Below, piece after piece: positions 52,258-61,600 of a DNA stretch of 64,000 bases (within the stretch, counting starts at the first letter, position 1; each line of letters opens with the position of its first letter). The notes beneath the pieces were generated by a model. That model worked only from the letters and a program-made list of their open reading frames with translations, had not been told where the DNA came from and made no database searches. The DNA lies in assembly GCA_022606425.2 (NCBI GenBank), contig JAHDVF020000240.1, positions 2,418,001 to 2,482,000 of the forward strand. Direction: 5' to 3'. Source of the DNA: Lepidostoma basale (Eukaryota; Arthropoda; Insecta; Trichoptera; Lepidostomatidae). A program made the position numbers and the translations under genes.

Positions 52258-53000
52258 CGTTTCTTCTTATTCTTCTTTTTCCTTATTGTAGACCTATGTG
52301 GTCTGTTCTCTAGAGTGTTGCTCCTCCTGTGAGGTAGATTCCCAGCTGTCCTTCCATATTTTAGGAGGTCTTCCACGAGAACGAGTCACATGAGGTTGAT
52401 TATGCAATGCAATAAAGGGGAGTCTGTTGGTGTCCATTCTTTGAACATGACCGTACCAGTCCCTTTTTTGCTCTCTGTTCCATGTTATAATATCCTCAAC
52501 CTCACATATCTCTCTTATTCTGGTGTTCCTCACACGATCCCTCAGTCGTCACCTGAGAGTAAGAGGGTTCCAACAAACAAAATTTCAGATTTGTTTTTTT
52601 TTTCGTGAAAAGGGTTCTTACTAACCTTATATATACGTACAATTAAAAAAAACATGTAATAGTATCGTCATTTTGATGTTACGAAAATAATCAAGTTCCA
52701 TCTGATCATTTAAAATACACGATTCACTGAAGAAGGATTAATTTACACTTAGAACTTTATTATTCCAACTGTCGCCAGAGAAAATTTACACGTTTCTCGG
52801 TAAACGAATTTCATCTGCTTCAGATGTAACCCTTTTATTCCAAGATACACACCCGAAACCAATAAAACTTTGACTTCATTTTTCTCAGCTTTTTACTTTT
52901 GACAGTTGGAACCTTCTTACTCCCAGGTGACGCAGTGTCTTGCCTGCTATCGTCCTCAGTATCTTCAATTCCGAAATCCTCAGCGTCACCAGCGTTGTCC
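52258..53000 (-). pseudogene. LINE-D 3' region split by a TIR element
   Basis: The minus strand begins near 53000 (SEIEDTEDDSRQDT segment), is interrupted by the 387-bp element 52546-52932, then continues RDRVRNTRIREICEVEDIIT, WNREQKRDWYGHVQRMDTNR, LPFIALHNQPHVTRSRGRPP and KIWKDSWESTSQEEQHSREQ-TT-stop, ending with an AAGAAGAATAAGAAG tail at 52262-52278. Homologous to 17510-18265, where the same site is uninterrupted. Confidence 0.82.
52546..52932. mobile_element. Non-autonomous TIR element in LINE-D
   Basis: 387 bp with ~27-bp TIRs (CGTCACCTGAGAGTAAGAGG at the left; right end reads CGTCACCTGGGAGTAAGAAG on the other strand, continuing GTTCCAAC in both). CAG on both sides (52543-52545, 52933-52935) looks like a 3-bp target duplication: the unoccupied LINE-D sequence at 17779-17790 has a single CAG. 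Superfamily not assigned. Confidence 0.78.
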
Positions 53001-53099
53001 ATTTATATAGACAGGGGCTTTTGTATAGACAGATATAGTAATATATCGATGACGTCATAATTAGCGTCGTTTATTTCGTGAAATTCAGTAGGTTTTTTT

Positions 53100-53395
53100 T
53101 TATTCGTATTTCGTGTCAGGCTGTAGGCGATCCGGCGGGAACTCAGTCGGTAACAAGGGATACTACTGAACTACCGGCTGACTACAGACTACGGTTCCCA
53201 ACATATCGGATGTCAACAGCGCGTATTATCTCCGGAGATTAACATAATAGATATCTCCGCCGACATTCTTTACAAAACCCTTTGTTGAACTCTCTCTCGC
53301 CCTCTCGCTCTCTCCTCCTGCGTCTGCGCTGGTCTGGGACTGGACCAGAACAACTTTACTGCATCTGTTTGCTATTAAGATAATTAGTTCCTTTA
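53100..53395. other. Unassigned GC-richer interval
   Basis: CGGCGGGAACTCAGTCGG to GGGACTGGACCAGAAC with a CT-rich run (53290-53320). No frame or TIR recognised. Confidence 0.3.
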
Positions 53396-53405
53396 TACAA
53401 CACTG

Positions 53406-53735
53406 TTAAAAACCTAACTGACTAACTAACCAACACGCCGTTTCTCCGGAGAGGCTGGCAGAGAAGATGGACCGCCATACTTCTCTGTCTTGACATACCT
53501 CTCGAGATTCCTCTACACTCATACACCGTAACATGCACGTTCGGTCGATTTTTCCTACTTCGAATATGGACGCCTTTTCGTATTTAATTAATTTGGTCAT
53601 GCCATGCTTTCCTTGGTCCTTAACGGCTTCTTTTTCCACTCACACTGCTTGTATACAACATTTTAACTATTCATCCATTCGTTCCATATGTCTAAACCGT
53701 TTCAGGGATCCTTTTTTTAATTTTACTTATGGTGC
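53406..53735 (-). pseudogene. LINE-A 3' end
   Basis: Minus strand: VEKEAVKDQGKHGMTKLIKY, RTCMLRCMSVEESREVCQDR, EVWRSIFSASLSGETACW; ACTAACTAACCAACACGCC terminus; GSLKRFRHMERMD-like traces near 53700. It has an insertion in the HDQINQIL segment. Confidence 0.75.
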
Positions 53736-53744
53736 AATCAACTT

Positions 53745-53795
53745 ATTGAAAGCCAAGGCATTAAAACTGTGGAATTCCATAGTAATTTAGGAAAT
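53745..53795 (-). repeat. Family E terminus scrap
   Basis: AAGGCATTAAAACTGTGGAA, TTCCATAGT: the family E outer end without the rest. Confidence 0.4.
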
Positions 53796-53847
53796 TGAAA
53801 AAACTTTGTTTAATTTCCCCAAAATATTATAAAATAATAAAAAACAC

Positions 53848-53878
53848 GACATGTTTCGTAGGATACCTCCATCTTCAG
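53848..53878 (-). ncRNA. Hammerhead ribozyme, family C
   Basis: Minus strand: stem I ACAC/GTGT, CTGAAGA, stem II GGAGGTATCC region (GGA/TCC-type with GTATCCTAC), GAAAC, AT, GTC. Canonical core. Confidence 0.74.
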
Positions 53879-53951
53879 GTGTTAATATATAATATTGAAA
53901 TATAATTTAAAAAAGCTTTGTCTGTTTTCCACAAAATATTTAAAAAAAAAA

Positions 53952-53982
53952 CACATGTTTCGGAGAATACCTCCATCTTCAG
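53952..53982 (-). ncRNA. Hammerhead-like, family C, GUG triplet
   Basis: Minus strand: CTGAAGA, stem II GGAGG/TCTCC-like, GAAAC, AT, GTG. The core is intact but the triplet is non-cleavable in known hammerheads. Confidence 0.62.
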
Positions 53983-54004
53983 GTGTAAAATATAATATTT
54001 ACAC

Positions 54005-54035
54005 CTGAAGATGGAGGTATCCTTCGAAACATGTC
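54005..54035 (+). ncRNA. Hammerhead ribozyme, family C
   Basis: Stem I ACAC/GTGT (54001-54004 with 54036-54039), CTGAAGA, stem II GGAGG/CCTTC with loop TAT (one G-U), GAAAC, AT, GTC. The most completely foldable motif in the window: all three helices are visible. Confidence 0.8.
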
Positions 54036-54229
54036 GTGTTTTTTAATATTTTGTGGAAAATAAAAAAAGTTTTTTTCAATTTCCTAAGTATATTATGTTG
54101 CAATCATCTGCCTTGCATTTCTTCCTTATTTGGTCGTTCGGTTTTCTATTTTATAACATTTTCCTTCACATTTTTCTCAATGATCTCATTTCTACGACAT
54201 TTTATTTGATATTTAAAAAAAAATATTGT

Positions 54230-54345
54230 GATTATAAAATAAAATACAATTGTGATACAAAAGACAAAGTTTATTCATTAACATTTTAAAATGTTAAAGT
54301 ATCATAGTGTTTCGGCCAAAACAATGGAATATTTAAAAAAAACTG
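54230..54345 (+). repeat. Family A terminus without ribozyme
   Basis: ATACAATTGTGATACAAAAG, ATTTTAAAATGTTAAAGTAT, TCATAGTGTTTCGGCCAAAA: the right outer arm of family A only. Confidence 0.55.
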
Positions 54346-54349
54346 ACTA

Positions 54350-54890
54350 ATTTCCTTATATTTCATGACATATTCCTCTTAGCCGAAACACCACAGAATT
54401 ATTTTCAATTTAAATATTGTCTTCGCCTGCCTAAACACCAGGATTCCCGCCTTTCCCTGTGCGAGTAGGATTTTTAATCTATTGTGGCGACACCTGAATT
54501 TATTATGAGGTCGTAAAGACAGAGCACAATAAAAATCACCCAACCGCCATCTTGCTATACGTCAACCCGTAATAATAGGCCACTTTAGATCCTAGAACAT
54601 TTGATACGGTAAATATTCTCACCATATTAAGCTTAATGATGACAATAATACTGCCGCCTCTCTGGACCGAGTGACGTCATGAAAGTTGATAGTCACTTTT
54701 TTATTGTTCTTTTTTTAAATCTTGTTGTGTTATTTTTACTTGAATAGTAAAGCAATGTGTTATTAAATAGAGGTGACCATATTATAGAATTTCTCACAAA
54801 TATAGTCAATATCTTGGAACATTTTAGTAGAAGTTTATTATTGTTAATAATTACGAATCAAAACGTCTTTTGTTTCTTGAACAATGATGT
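54350..54890. other. Interval without recognised features
   Basis: Mixed composition; no TIR, frame or ribozyme recognised. Confidence 0.35.
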
Positions 54891-54990
54891 AGAACTCCAT
54901 ATTAAATAATTATTATAATTTGAATTAAAACGTCCGTCTTCTAAGAGTTTTACAATATTATATTTTAGATAGTATGACATGTTTCACTCT
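54890..54990 (-). repeat. Family F arm scrap
   Basis: GATGTAGAACTCCATATTAA terminus, CGTCTTCTAAGAGTTTTAC, ATAGTATGACATGTTTCACT; ends before stem II. Confidence 0.5.
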
Positions 54991-55117
54991 TCTAAAATAT
55001 AAAAATACTATTGTTGGTTGAGGTATTAGTTTTGAAAAAACTCCATATTAATTTATAATATTATAGTAAACACGATTGTTTGTGGTTTTCCTTGAATTTA
55101 ATTTATATAAATTATGT

Positions 55118-55152
55118 GACAAATTAGTTTCGCCATGCGAGGGCATTCTCAA
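55118..55152 (-). ncRNA. Hammerhead-like, family F, long stem III (U3/A8)
   Basis: Minus strand: TTGAGAA, stem II GCC/GGC, GAAAC, TAATTT loop region, GTC. Confidence 0.52.
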
Positions 55153-55358
55153 ACTGAACCTAATTGCCAAACAGTGTGTCCTTATATTGAGTTTAAAAAT
55201 CTTAAGGGTGGCGGAGAAAGTATATAATGCAAGTTTCCGAGTTGTTATTTTTGAGTTGTTAACAACTCAAAAAATTGCATTATTTACTTTCTCCCCTACC
55301 CTTAAGATTCCTAAACTCAATACATATAAGGACACACTGTTTGGCGATTAGGTTCAGT

Positions 55359-55393
55359 TTGAGAATGCCCTCGCAAGGCGAAACAAATTTGTT
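55359..55393 (+). ncRNA. Hammerhead-like, family F, long stem III (U3/A8), GUU
   Basis: TTGAGAA, stem II GCC/GGC, GAAAC, AAATTT, GTT. Confidence 0.5.
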
Positions 55394-55424
55394 ACAATAA
55401 GTTGCAAAGTTGACATTATTCTTA

Positions 55425-55560
55425 GTGATCTCATTTTTAGGGCGTTTATCCTGCTTTCAGCCTTCTTTTGCCAGCTCCAAGCTTCACTTGCATACACATA
55501 AGGGTTGGCACTAGAACTCCATTGTGTACTGTCATCTTTGCTTCTGTGGATATATTTCTA
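55425..55560 (-). pseudogene. LINE-A fragment
   Basis: Minus strand: STEAKMTVHNGVLVPTLMC-like, KLELAKEG, SRINALKMRSL. Covers the MYGSEAW segment with several substitutions. Confidence 0.62.
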
Positions 55561-55599
55561 TTTCAGAAAGAGAATATATGTAATTGTGTTAAATATCCT

Positions 55600-56320
55600 T
55601 TTTACAAGAATACTAAATAAATGGAAGGATGTTTCCTGCGTCAATACTTATCCCTCCTGTGGCATTGTTGCGTGATGTGGATACCTTATCTTTAATAATA
55701 ATTGGATGGTAATGCATTCTGCACTTACGTCCTTTGGGCGGCGAGCGCAAATAGTCGGACTCTAGTTCGTGGTATGATAAGACGCAGAAATAAATCATGG
55801 AATGTCAGTATTGAAAGGTAGTATGTACGCACTCTGCTCTGAGAAATAATTCTCAGCGGCCAGAAGCATAACTCAACACTTTTATAACGGGAAACTTCAA
55901 AATCAAAATACCTTAAAGTTTCACGTCATTTATTAGTAAAAAAAAATGCGTCGTTTCATCAAGACAAGGCACCAGTAAAAATAATATGGCGGCCTGTCAT
56001 CACCACAGATAAAAATATCGAATTAAATGTCAATTGAAATATTGGCATACGAAAAAAAAACTTATCTTTGAGCTACTCAGCCAAAAATATTGGAAAAAGT
56101 TGGTGGGAAAAATATTCCCTCTGCCTTATAAAGGGATAAACAAGGATGTTGTGCTGCAACTGAACCATTCTCGAATGTTTTCTAGTCAGGATTTTGGTCT
56201 TCTCCCAACATTTCGTTTTCCGTTATTTTTACCTTGGACAATCAGTTGCAGCAATTTTAATGTGCTCGAAGTATTCAACTTCCTTGTTTCCACTTCCGAT
56301 TTATGGTCTTGACAATTTTA
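55600..56320. other. Interval without recognised features
   Basis: Frames at 55613-55798 (minus) and 56034-56312 (plus) show no known motif. Confidence 0.35.
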
Positions 56321-56322
56321 TT

Positions 56323-56395
56323 TTATATTTGTTTCAGTAATTCCTCGTTTGTGATTCTCTCTGTCCATGATATTTTAAATATTCTACGATAGTGG
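56323..56395 (-). pseudogene. LINE-K-like scrap
   Basis: Minus strand encodes KISWTERITNEELLKQI, matching GISWRDHITNEEVLQGI at 38738-39165. Joined head-on to LINE-A of the opposite strand at about 56395. Confidence 0.6.
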
Positions 56396-56790
56396 AGTTC
56401 TGGTCCCATCCGTAATCTATGGAAGCGAAGGATGGAACTGGCAAAAGAAGAATGAAAGCAGAATAAATGCGGTAGAAATGAGGTCCCTAAGACGTATGTG
56501 TGGTAGAACGATATACGACAGAATCTCAAATGCTGATATAAGAAAGGAATGTAGAGCGGAAGAAGGTATTATGAACAAAATTACGAAAGGATCGCTGCGA
56601 TGGTTCGGACATTTATGGAACGCATGGATGAAGAAAAACTGATTAAGAAAATATACGAATGGTTAGTAAATGGAGTACGGAGTCGAGGCAGACCGAGGAA
56701 AACATGGCATGACCAAATTAATCAAATTTTAAAGGTTGGTCATGCTAGAAGTCGGAGGAAACGACGTGCGTGTATGACTCTTTACAACAA
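56393..56790 (+). pseudogene. LINE-A fragment
   Basis: VLVPSVIYGSEGWNWQKKNE, SRINAVEMRSLRRMCGRTIY, DRISNADIRKECRAEEGIMN, then a one-base shift (GHLWNAWMKKN), KKIYEWLVNGVRSRGRPRKT and WHDQINQILKVGHARSRRK. Close to the 6880 and 57112 copies (NADIRKECRAE subfamily). Confidence 0.82.
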
Positions 56791-56929
56791 TCTAACGACT
56801 ATCTTATACAAATTTAACACACATTCGTCTAAGAGATCTCGTTTCTACTGAATTTATTCTATGCTCATCATTTAGAAAGATTATAATATAATTACTGTTA
56901 AAATTTAAAACACTGTTATAATATCACAA

Positions 56930-57112
56930 TTTCTTTTTATTCACTCAGAGTGTCGCGACAGCTGTTTAGCCAACCGATGTTTGCATCATCAGGTGTTACA
57001 ATAAACTAAAATATAAATAAATTGTGATATTATAACAGTGTTTTAAATTTTAACAGTAATAATGTTGAAGTATCATAGTGTTTCGGCCAAAACAATGGAC
57101 TATTTAATTATA
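56930..57112. repeat. Family A element, one ribozyme
   Basis: AAACACTGTTATAATATCAC at 56909-56928 and inverted ATTGTGATATTATAACAG at 57022-57039 are the arms; the right terminus GTTTCGGCCAAAACAATGG ends at 57098. The right ribozyme is deleted. Confidence 0.72.
56957..56992 (-). ncRNA. Hammerhead-like, family A (G12 to U)
   Basis: Minus strand: CTGATGA, stem II GCAAAC/GTTGGC partial, TAAAC, AGCT, GTC. Confidence 0.55.
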
Positions 57113-57640
57113 AACAAACAAACCATCACGCCGTTTCCCCACAGGGGTAGGCAGAGAGATTGGACCGCCACACTACTCTATCCTGGCAAACCTCTCTAGC
57201 TTCCTCCACATTCATACAACGAGTCATACACGCACGACAATTCCTCCGACTTCTAACATGACCAACCTATAAAATTTGATTAATTTGGTCATCGACTTGG
57301 CTCGACTCCGTACCCCATTTACATCATTAACGTATACTTTCTTAACCATTATTTCTCCATCCATGCGTTTTATATGTCCGAACCAACGCAGCGATCCTTT
57401 CATAATTTTGTTCATAATACCTTCTTCCGCTCTACATTCCTTTCTTATATTAGCATTTGAGATTCTTTCGTATATCGTTCTACCACACATACGTCTTAGG
57501 GACCTCATCTCTACCGCATTTTTTCTGCTCTCATCCTTCTTCTGCCAGTACCATGCTTCGCTTCCATACATTAGGGCTGGGACCAGAACTCCATTGTGAA
57601 AGGCCGTTTTCGCTTTCATTGATAAATTCTTGTTAAATAA
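57112..57640 (-). pseudogene. LINE-A 3' region, near-complete C-terminus
   Basis: Minus strand: MKAKTAFHNGVLVPALMYGS, EAWYWQKKDESRKNAVEMRS, LRRMCGRTIYERISNANIRK, ECRAEEGIMNKIMKGSLRWF, GHIKRMDGEIMVKKVYVNDV, NGVRSRAKS then a ~15-base loss removes GRPRKTWHD. The 3' end CCATCACGCCGTTTCCCC is at 57121-57138. The AAACAAACAAACC tail replaces TTAG repeats. Confidence 0.85.
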
Positions 57641-57644
57641 TTTA

Positions 57645-58385
57645 ATTACTAACTAACTAACTAACTAACCATCACGCCGTCTCCCCGAAAGGGTAGGCAG
57701 AAAGATTGGACTGTCACACTTTTACTGATGCTGCACTCCATCCTTCTATTTTCGCTCCGCGGGAGACGCGGTGTGATGGGTTGCGAACCTCATCGCCACC
57801 AATAGGCATCTCCCGCGCACACTTCGATCGTCCAACACCCACAAAATAAATCTAAAACAAAAAATATAAAATACAATGAAATAAAATAAAATAACAAAAT
57901 AAAAATATTTTTTTTGTTTTTAGATGGTGCACATATTGTCTATATAATTTGTGTTCCACGTATCCACCGTTTTTTAATTTAGCACATAATGTAATAACAC
58001 ATATTTTTTTTTCGATGTTGCACATTTGACATTGACGATCCGCACTTTTGTGTTTATTTAATTTATGTTACACGTATCCACCGTTTTTTAAATTAGCTGT
58101 AATTAGGCACTTAACCAGCAAGAATTTTAAAATAATATTGAAGAAATTATTCAAATTGTCATTGGAACAAATGAAAAATTTATTTTTACACCTGTCAAAA
58201 TTCTTTATAAAAACGATAAAACTAATATAATTTTAACAGCAAAACAATACAAACGTATTACGTGTCACAATTAACTATTATAAAGTGCAGCAACAGTTAA
58301 ATTTACCAAAACAATTAACTTATACGCGAAATATCTCCAAATTTACAGGAGCACCACATGAACCAAACCAAATTTTCAAAATCAG
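57645..58385 (-). mobile_element. LINE-A-tailed non-autonomous element, copy 3
   Basis: ACTAACTAACTAACTAACC tail, LINE-A terminus, TTTTCGCTCCGCGGGAGACG, GATGGGTTGCGAACCTCATC, then the AT-rich body to CAGGAGCACCACATGAACCA. Nearly collinear with copy 1, so this is the best guide to the element's full extent (about 740 bp). It inserted next to the start of a LINE-A copy. Confidence 0.8.
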
Positions 58386-58499
58386 AATATTTAATTATAA
58401 CATAAAGTATAATATTAAAATGTGGTTTGCCGGTTCTGAAAGTGTTAAGGCGTCTAAAACTCGAACCCTTCATTCAGTGCGCGGATGTGAACATGCGAA

Positions 58500-58690
58500 T
58501 ATCTGAATTATGGCGGTGTGGAAGGCCCCACCTGCCCGCGACACGCGAAGCTCCGGGATGTTTGTTGTTCGATGTCTGCCCGTAGCTGCCTCGGCAACGT
58601 ATTCTTGTTGTCTTAGGCTCGTTGTTCCCCGGCAGGCTGCGCGCGCATACATTACCACACTTAGCGTCTGATAATTCCAGAGATGGGATT
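58500..58690. other. GC-rich stretch upstream of Tc1 fragment
   Basis: GGCCCCACCTGCCCGCGACA to TTCCCCGGCAGGCTGCGC; frames on the minus strand have no motif I recognise. Confidence 0.3.
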
Positions 58691-59190
58691 TTATGAATCA
58701 GAACGCTCAACGTTCTGCAATTAATGGCATTATTTATATCGACGTGTACAAATGTGTCATTTTTGGGGTAATTTATTTATTTCACAGGAATCTTTTCGCA
58801 CAGAAAATATCATTTGCAAGCATTTTCCAAGATGACTCTGCACTGTGCCACCGAGCACAAACTGTAAGTATTATTTTTTCTTACACTGTGATTTATAATG
58901 TTCACAAAACAATATTAAAAAAATATAACACTGTAAAAATAATTTTAAGGTGAAAGAATATATGAAAATTCATGGGATTCCATCGCTGGATTGGCCCGGA
59001 AATAGCCCTGACCTAAGCCCTTACGAGAACTTGTGGCATAAAATGGCAATTGAAATAAATAAACTGAAGCCTCCGTCAAAGGAAAACCTTAAAAACTTCA
59101 TCGAAAAAGTGTGATTGAAAAATGTATCCATGACTATATACATAATTTGGTGAAATCCATGCCTAAACGTATTGAAGCAGTTATTTAAAA
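58690..59190 (+). pseudogene. Tc1-type transposase, C-terminal part with intron
   Basis: Exon 1: NGIIYIDVYK then SIFQDDSALCHRAQT, containing the second catalytic Asp block (FQ.D.A..H of Tc1). After a GT-AG intron (58864-58949) the frame continues VKEYMKIHGIPSLDWPGNSP, DLSPYENLWHKMAIEINKL, KPPSKENLKNFIEKV. The SPDLSPYENLW block holds the third acidic residue (Glu of ENLW), spaced as in D,D34E Tc1 enzymes. A stop follows IEKV (W expected), then a frameshift. The first Asp and the N-terminal DNA-binding part are missing, so it cannot be active. Confidence 0.82.
58864..58949 (+). other. Probable intron in Tc1 transposase
   Basis: 86 bp, starts GTAAGTATT (a near-ideal donor) and ends AATTTTAAG. 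Removing it joins HRAQT to VKEYM in phase 0, exactly the continuity expected in the family; reading through gives stops. Confidence 0.75.
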
Positions 59191-59199
59191 AAAAGGAGG

Positions 59200-59690
59200 A
59201 ACAACAAAGTACTGATTTTGTTGGTTTTTGATAATTGTTAGTGTTATACGAGTATACCTATGTAATTTTATTTGAAATAACTATGTGTTTATTTAAATTA
59301 TGTGAGCATTTTTAATTTTTGTGACAAAAAATCGAAAATCTACAAATTAACTCTAAAATTAAGATTTTTTTTTTTGATCCCTAAGAAGGCACTTTTCTTG
59401 CAGATCATCTTTAAACAGTGTTGCTTAATGATTTGGAGTGAAAAGCTATCAATGAATCACAAAAAAAATTATATAATTACAAAAAACCGATATTTTCAGT
59501 GTGAAAAGATTTCTGTGCTCGCTACTGTACTCGTATGTACGATGGTTGTCCGTAAAATAAGTTTCCCTGTTTGCCACGGGCGCGCGGATCGCTGTTACGT
59601 GCGATCCGGCAACACTGTATCGTAGCTTCCGGTCGGTCCGGAAGGTCCTGGTCCTCTTCGGTCTTAAAAACAAATGTTTTGAAGGAATTC
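59200..59690. other. Interval without recognised features
   Basis: Overlapping frames on both strands (59302-59707) without known motifs. A GC-rich patch at 59570-59660 (CACGGGCGCGCGGATCGCTG) is unexplained. Confidence 0.35.
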
Positions 59691-59694
59691 CGCT

Positions 59695-60734
59695 TAGGGA
59701 TGGGCAAAATGAATCACTGAAGGGATCTGAGCTGAACGGTTCCGATCAGTAAAGGAGCTGACTTTTTTTTTAATAATCCATGGTTTACCATTTTGAGTCC
59801 TTTATTAAACATGAAGATCGCCGCTGATTTTTTGCAATGTTGGAAAATTGGAGGACTGGAATCGTTGGCGACCTTTTTGTTTTGCTCATTGACCTAAAAA
59901 ATTTATTCCGGTGAGCAAAAAAAAAAAGTCACCGGACTCATCGAGCACAATTTTTTTAGCCAACGAGCAAAAAAAAAAAGGTCACCAAGAAATTTCATCA
60001 GTCACTCTTGCAACTTTGAAGTCCGGTGACTTTTTTTTTAGCTTACCGGGATAAAATTTTATAATAAGTTTTCTTTAAATCTTAAGTTAGCTTTAGTTTT
60101 GTATGTATTTTTGTTTTAAATAAATGTAATTTTAAATAGTAAATATTGGTTTCAATCTCATATCATAATACATCCCGAAGCATATCTCATATAATGTTAA
60201 CATTAGTGAATCACACGGGCAAATGTTGGGAAGTTGTTCTAGATCGGGAGTGAATGAGTCTATAAATTCATTTTTCACCCCGTGACACCAAAATACTCCT
60301 TAAACAAGTGGCGGTAGAGTATGACGAAATACTCCTAACAAAATGTCAAAAAAATGTAAAATAATATCGCGTCTTTTTTTAAACAATCAATAAACATAAA
60401 CATTTTAAACAATATCAATTGATAAATATTGTTGGTAGGTACTTTACAAATGCGGAAGATTCTACGTAGCAATGTAAAAAAAAGGGCGCCAACGATTTCC
60501 GTCCTCCAAACCATGAATTATTAAATAGAGTCAGCTCACTTTGCTGATCGGAACCGTGTTCAGCTCAGATCCCTTAAGAAGCTCACTAAAAAGAGTCGAC
60601 TCTTTTGCAAATAATTTACGATTCACCCAGCGGATCATTGAGCTTCCGCTCTTTTTTTATGAATCATCGCTCACTCGCTCACCACAGTGAGTCGACTCTT
60701 TGAGTTAACTCGTGAGCGGATCGCTTATCCCCAA
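59695..60734. mobile_element. hAT-type non-autonomous element, 1040 bp
   Basis: Perfect 8-bp target duplication ATTCCGCT (59687-59694 and 60735-60742). Ends TAGGGATGGGC and GCTTATCCCCAA are imperfect TIRs of hAT type. Inside are repeated subterminal words: GTCGACTC, TCACTTTG, AGCTGAACGGTTCCGATCAG (59731-59750) with an inverted version near 60555-60580, and several GTGACTTTTTTTTT/GAGCAAAAAAAA blocks (59870-60050). No transposase frame. Confidence 0.88.
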
Positions 60735-60962
60735 ATTCCGCTTACTGAGTTACCATTTCAAGCGTCATATAAAGTGATTTACGGGAGATAGGACGTTCTG
60801 AATGTGCAAGGTAGTTAAAAATCTCTTTCTCATTAGTAAAAATGATTATAATAAAATAAACATAAATTTATACACGAAGTATGAGATAACCTAAGGCAAG
60901 CTGTGTTAAATAATAATAACAGTAGATGATAAAAAAGCTCTTTCGCATTTAATGTTTAACAA

Positions 60963-61312
60963 ACAAACAAATAAACCATCACGCCGTTTCTCCGCAGGGG
61001 TAGGCAGATAGAATGGACCGCCACACTACTCTATCCTGGAAAACCTCTCTAGCTTCTTCCAAATTCATACAACGAGTCATACACGCACGTCGATTCCTCC
61101 GAATTCTAGCATGCCCAACCTTTAAAATTTGATTAATTTGGTCATGCCATGTTTTCCTCGGTCTGCCTCGGCTTCTTTTCCCACTCTCGCTGCATGTGTA
61201 CAACTTTTTAACCATTCTACTCTCATCCATTCGTTCCATATGTCCAAACCATCTCAGGGATCCTTTTTTAATTTTATTCATGATGCAGTCATCTGCCTTA
61301 CATTTACCCATT
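60963..61312 (-). pseudogene. LINE-A 3' end (KRSRGRPRK subfamily), long frame
   Basis: Minus-strand 110-codon open frame: MGKCKADDCIMNKIKKGSLR, WFGHMERMDESRMVKKLYTC, SESGKRSRGRPRKTWHDQIN, QILKVGHARIRRNRRACMTR, CMNLEEAREVFQDRVVWRSI, LSAYPCGETA-stop. The cleanest C-terminus of the family here. Tail AACAAACAAACAAATAAACC at 60959-60978. Confidence 0.87.
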
Positions 61313-61600
61313 TACATCATTAACGTATACTTTCTGACCATTCTAGTTCCATCCATGCGTTCCATATGTCCAAACCAATGCAGCGATCCTTTCATAATTT
61401 TGTTTATAATACCTTCTTTCGCTCTACATTCCTTCCTAATATCAGCATTCGAGATTCTGTCGTACATCGTTCTACGACACAAACGTCTTGGGGACCTCAT
61501 CTCTACCGCATATATTCTGCTCTCATCTTTCTTCTGCCAGTTCCATGCTTCTTGAATGGCCATTTTCGCTTTCATTGATAAATTCTTGTTTCCAATAACA
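61310..61600 (-). pseudogene. LINE-A fragment of the other subfamily, fused in register
   Basis: Minus strand: MKAKMAIQEAWNWQKKDE, SRIYAVEMRSPRRLCRRTMY, DRISNADIRKECRAKEGIIN, KIMKGSLHWFGHMERMDGTR, MVRKYTLMM. It repeats the GSLRWFGHMERMD segment also present in 60963-61312, so the two are separate insertions or a recombinant, not one element. EAWNW follows a 15-base deletion (GVLVPTLMYGS missing). Confidence 0.82.

Larger units (their letters stand above)
53798..54095. repeat. Family C foldback, three ribozyme units
   Basis: Two left-facing copies of the same ~100-bp unit (53800-53895 and 53900-53998) and one right-facing copy (54000-54095), so an inverted pair plus a tandem duplication. Units share TTTTCC.CAAAATATT, AAACACGACATGTTTCG and CCTCCATCTTCAGGTGT. 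Confidence 0.82.
55000..55410. repeat. Family F (long stem III) foldback with extra inner hairpin
   Basis: Outer arms as at 34575-34855. The inverted repeat continues inward beyond the ribozymes for about 100 bp per side (AACAGTGTGTCCTTATATTG, ATCTTAAGGGTGGCGGAGAA and complements) to a centre at about 55257 (GAGTTGTTAACAACTC). Confidence 0.85.

Noticed and set aside
53130..53160. Possible family G ribozyme around CCGGCGGGAACTCAGTCGG
   Set aside because: Resembles 44955 in the stem II region but has no GAAAC and no convincing box; probably chance or too decayed to call.
57276..57599. Plus-strand ~100-codon frame
   Set aside because: Antisense of LINE-A; the same shadow peptide (RSICPNQRSDP...) appears opposite every copy.
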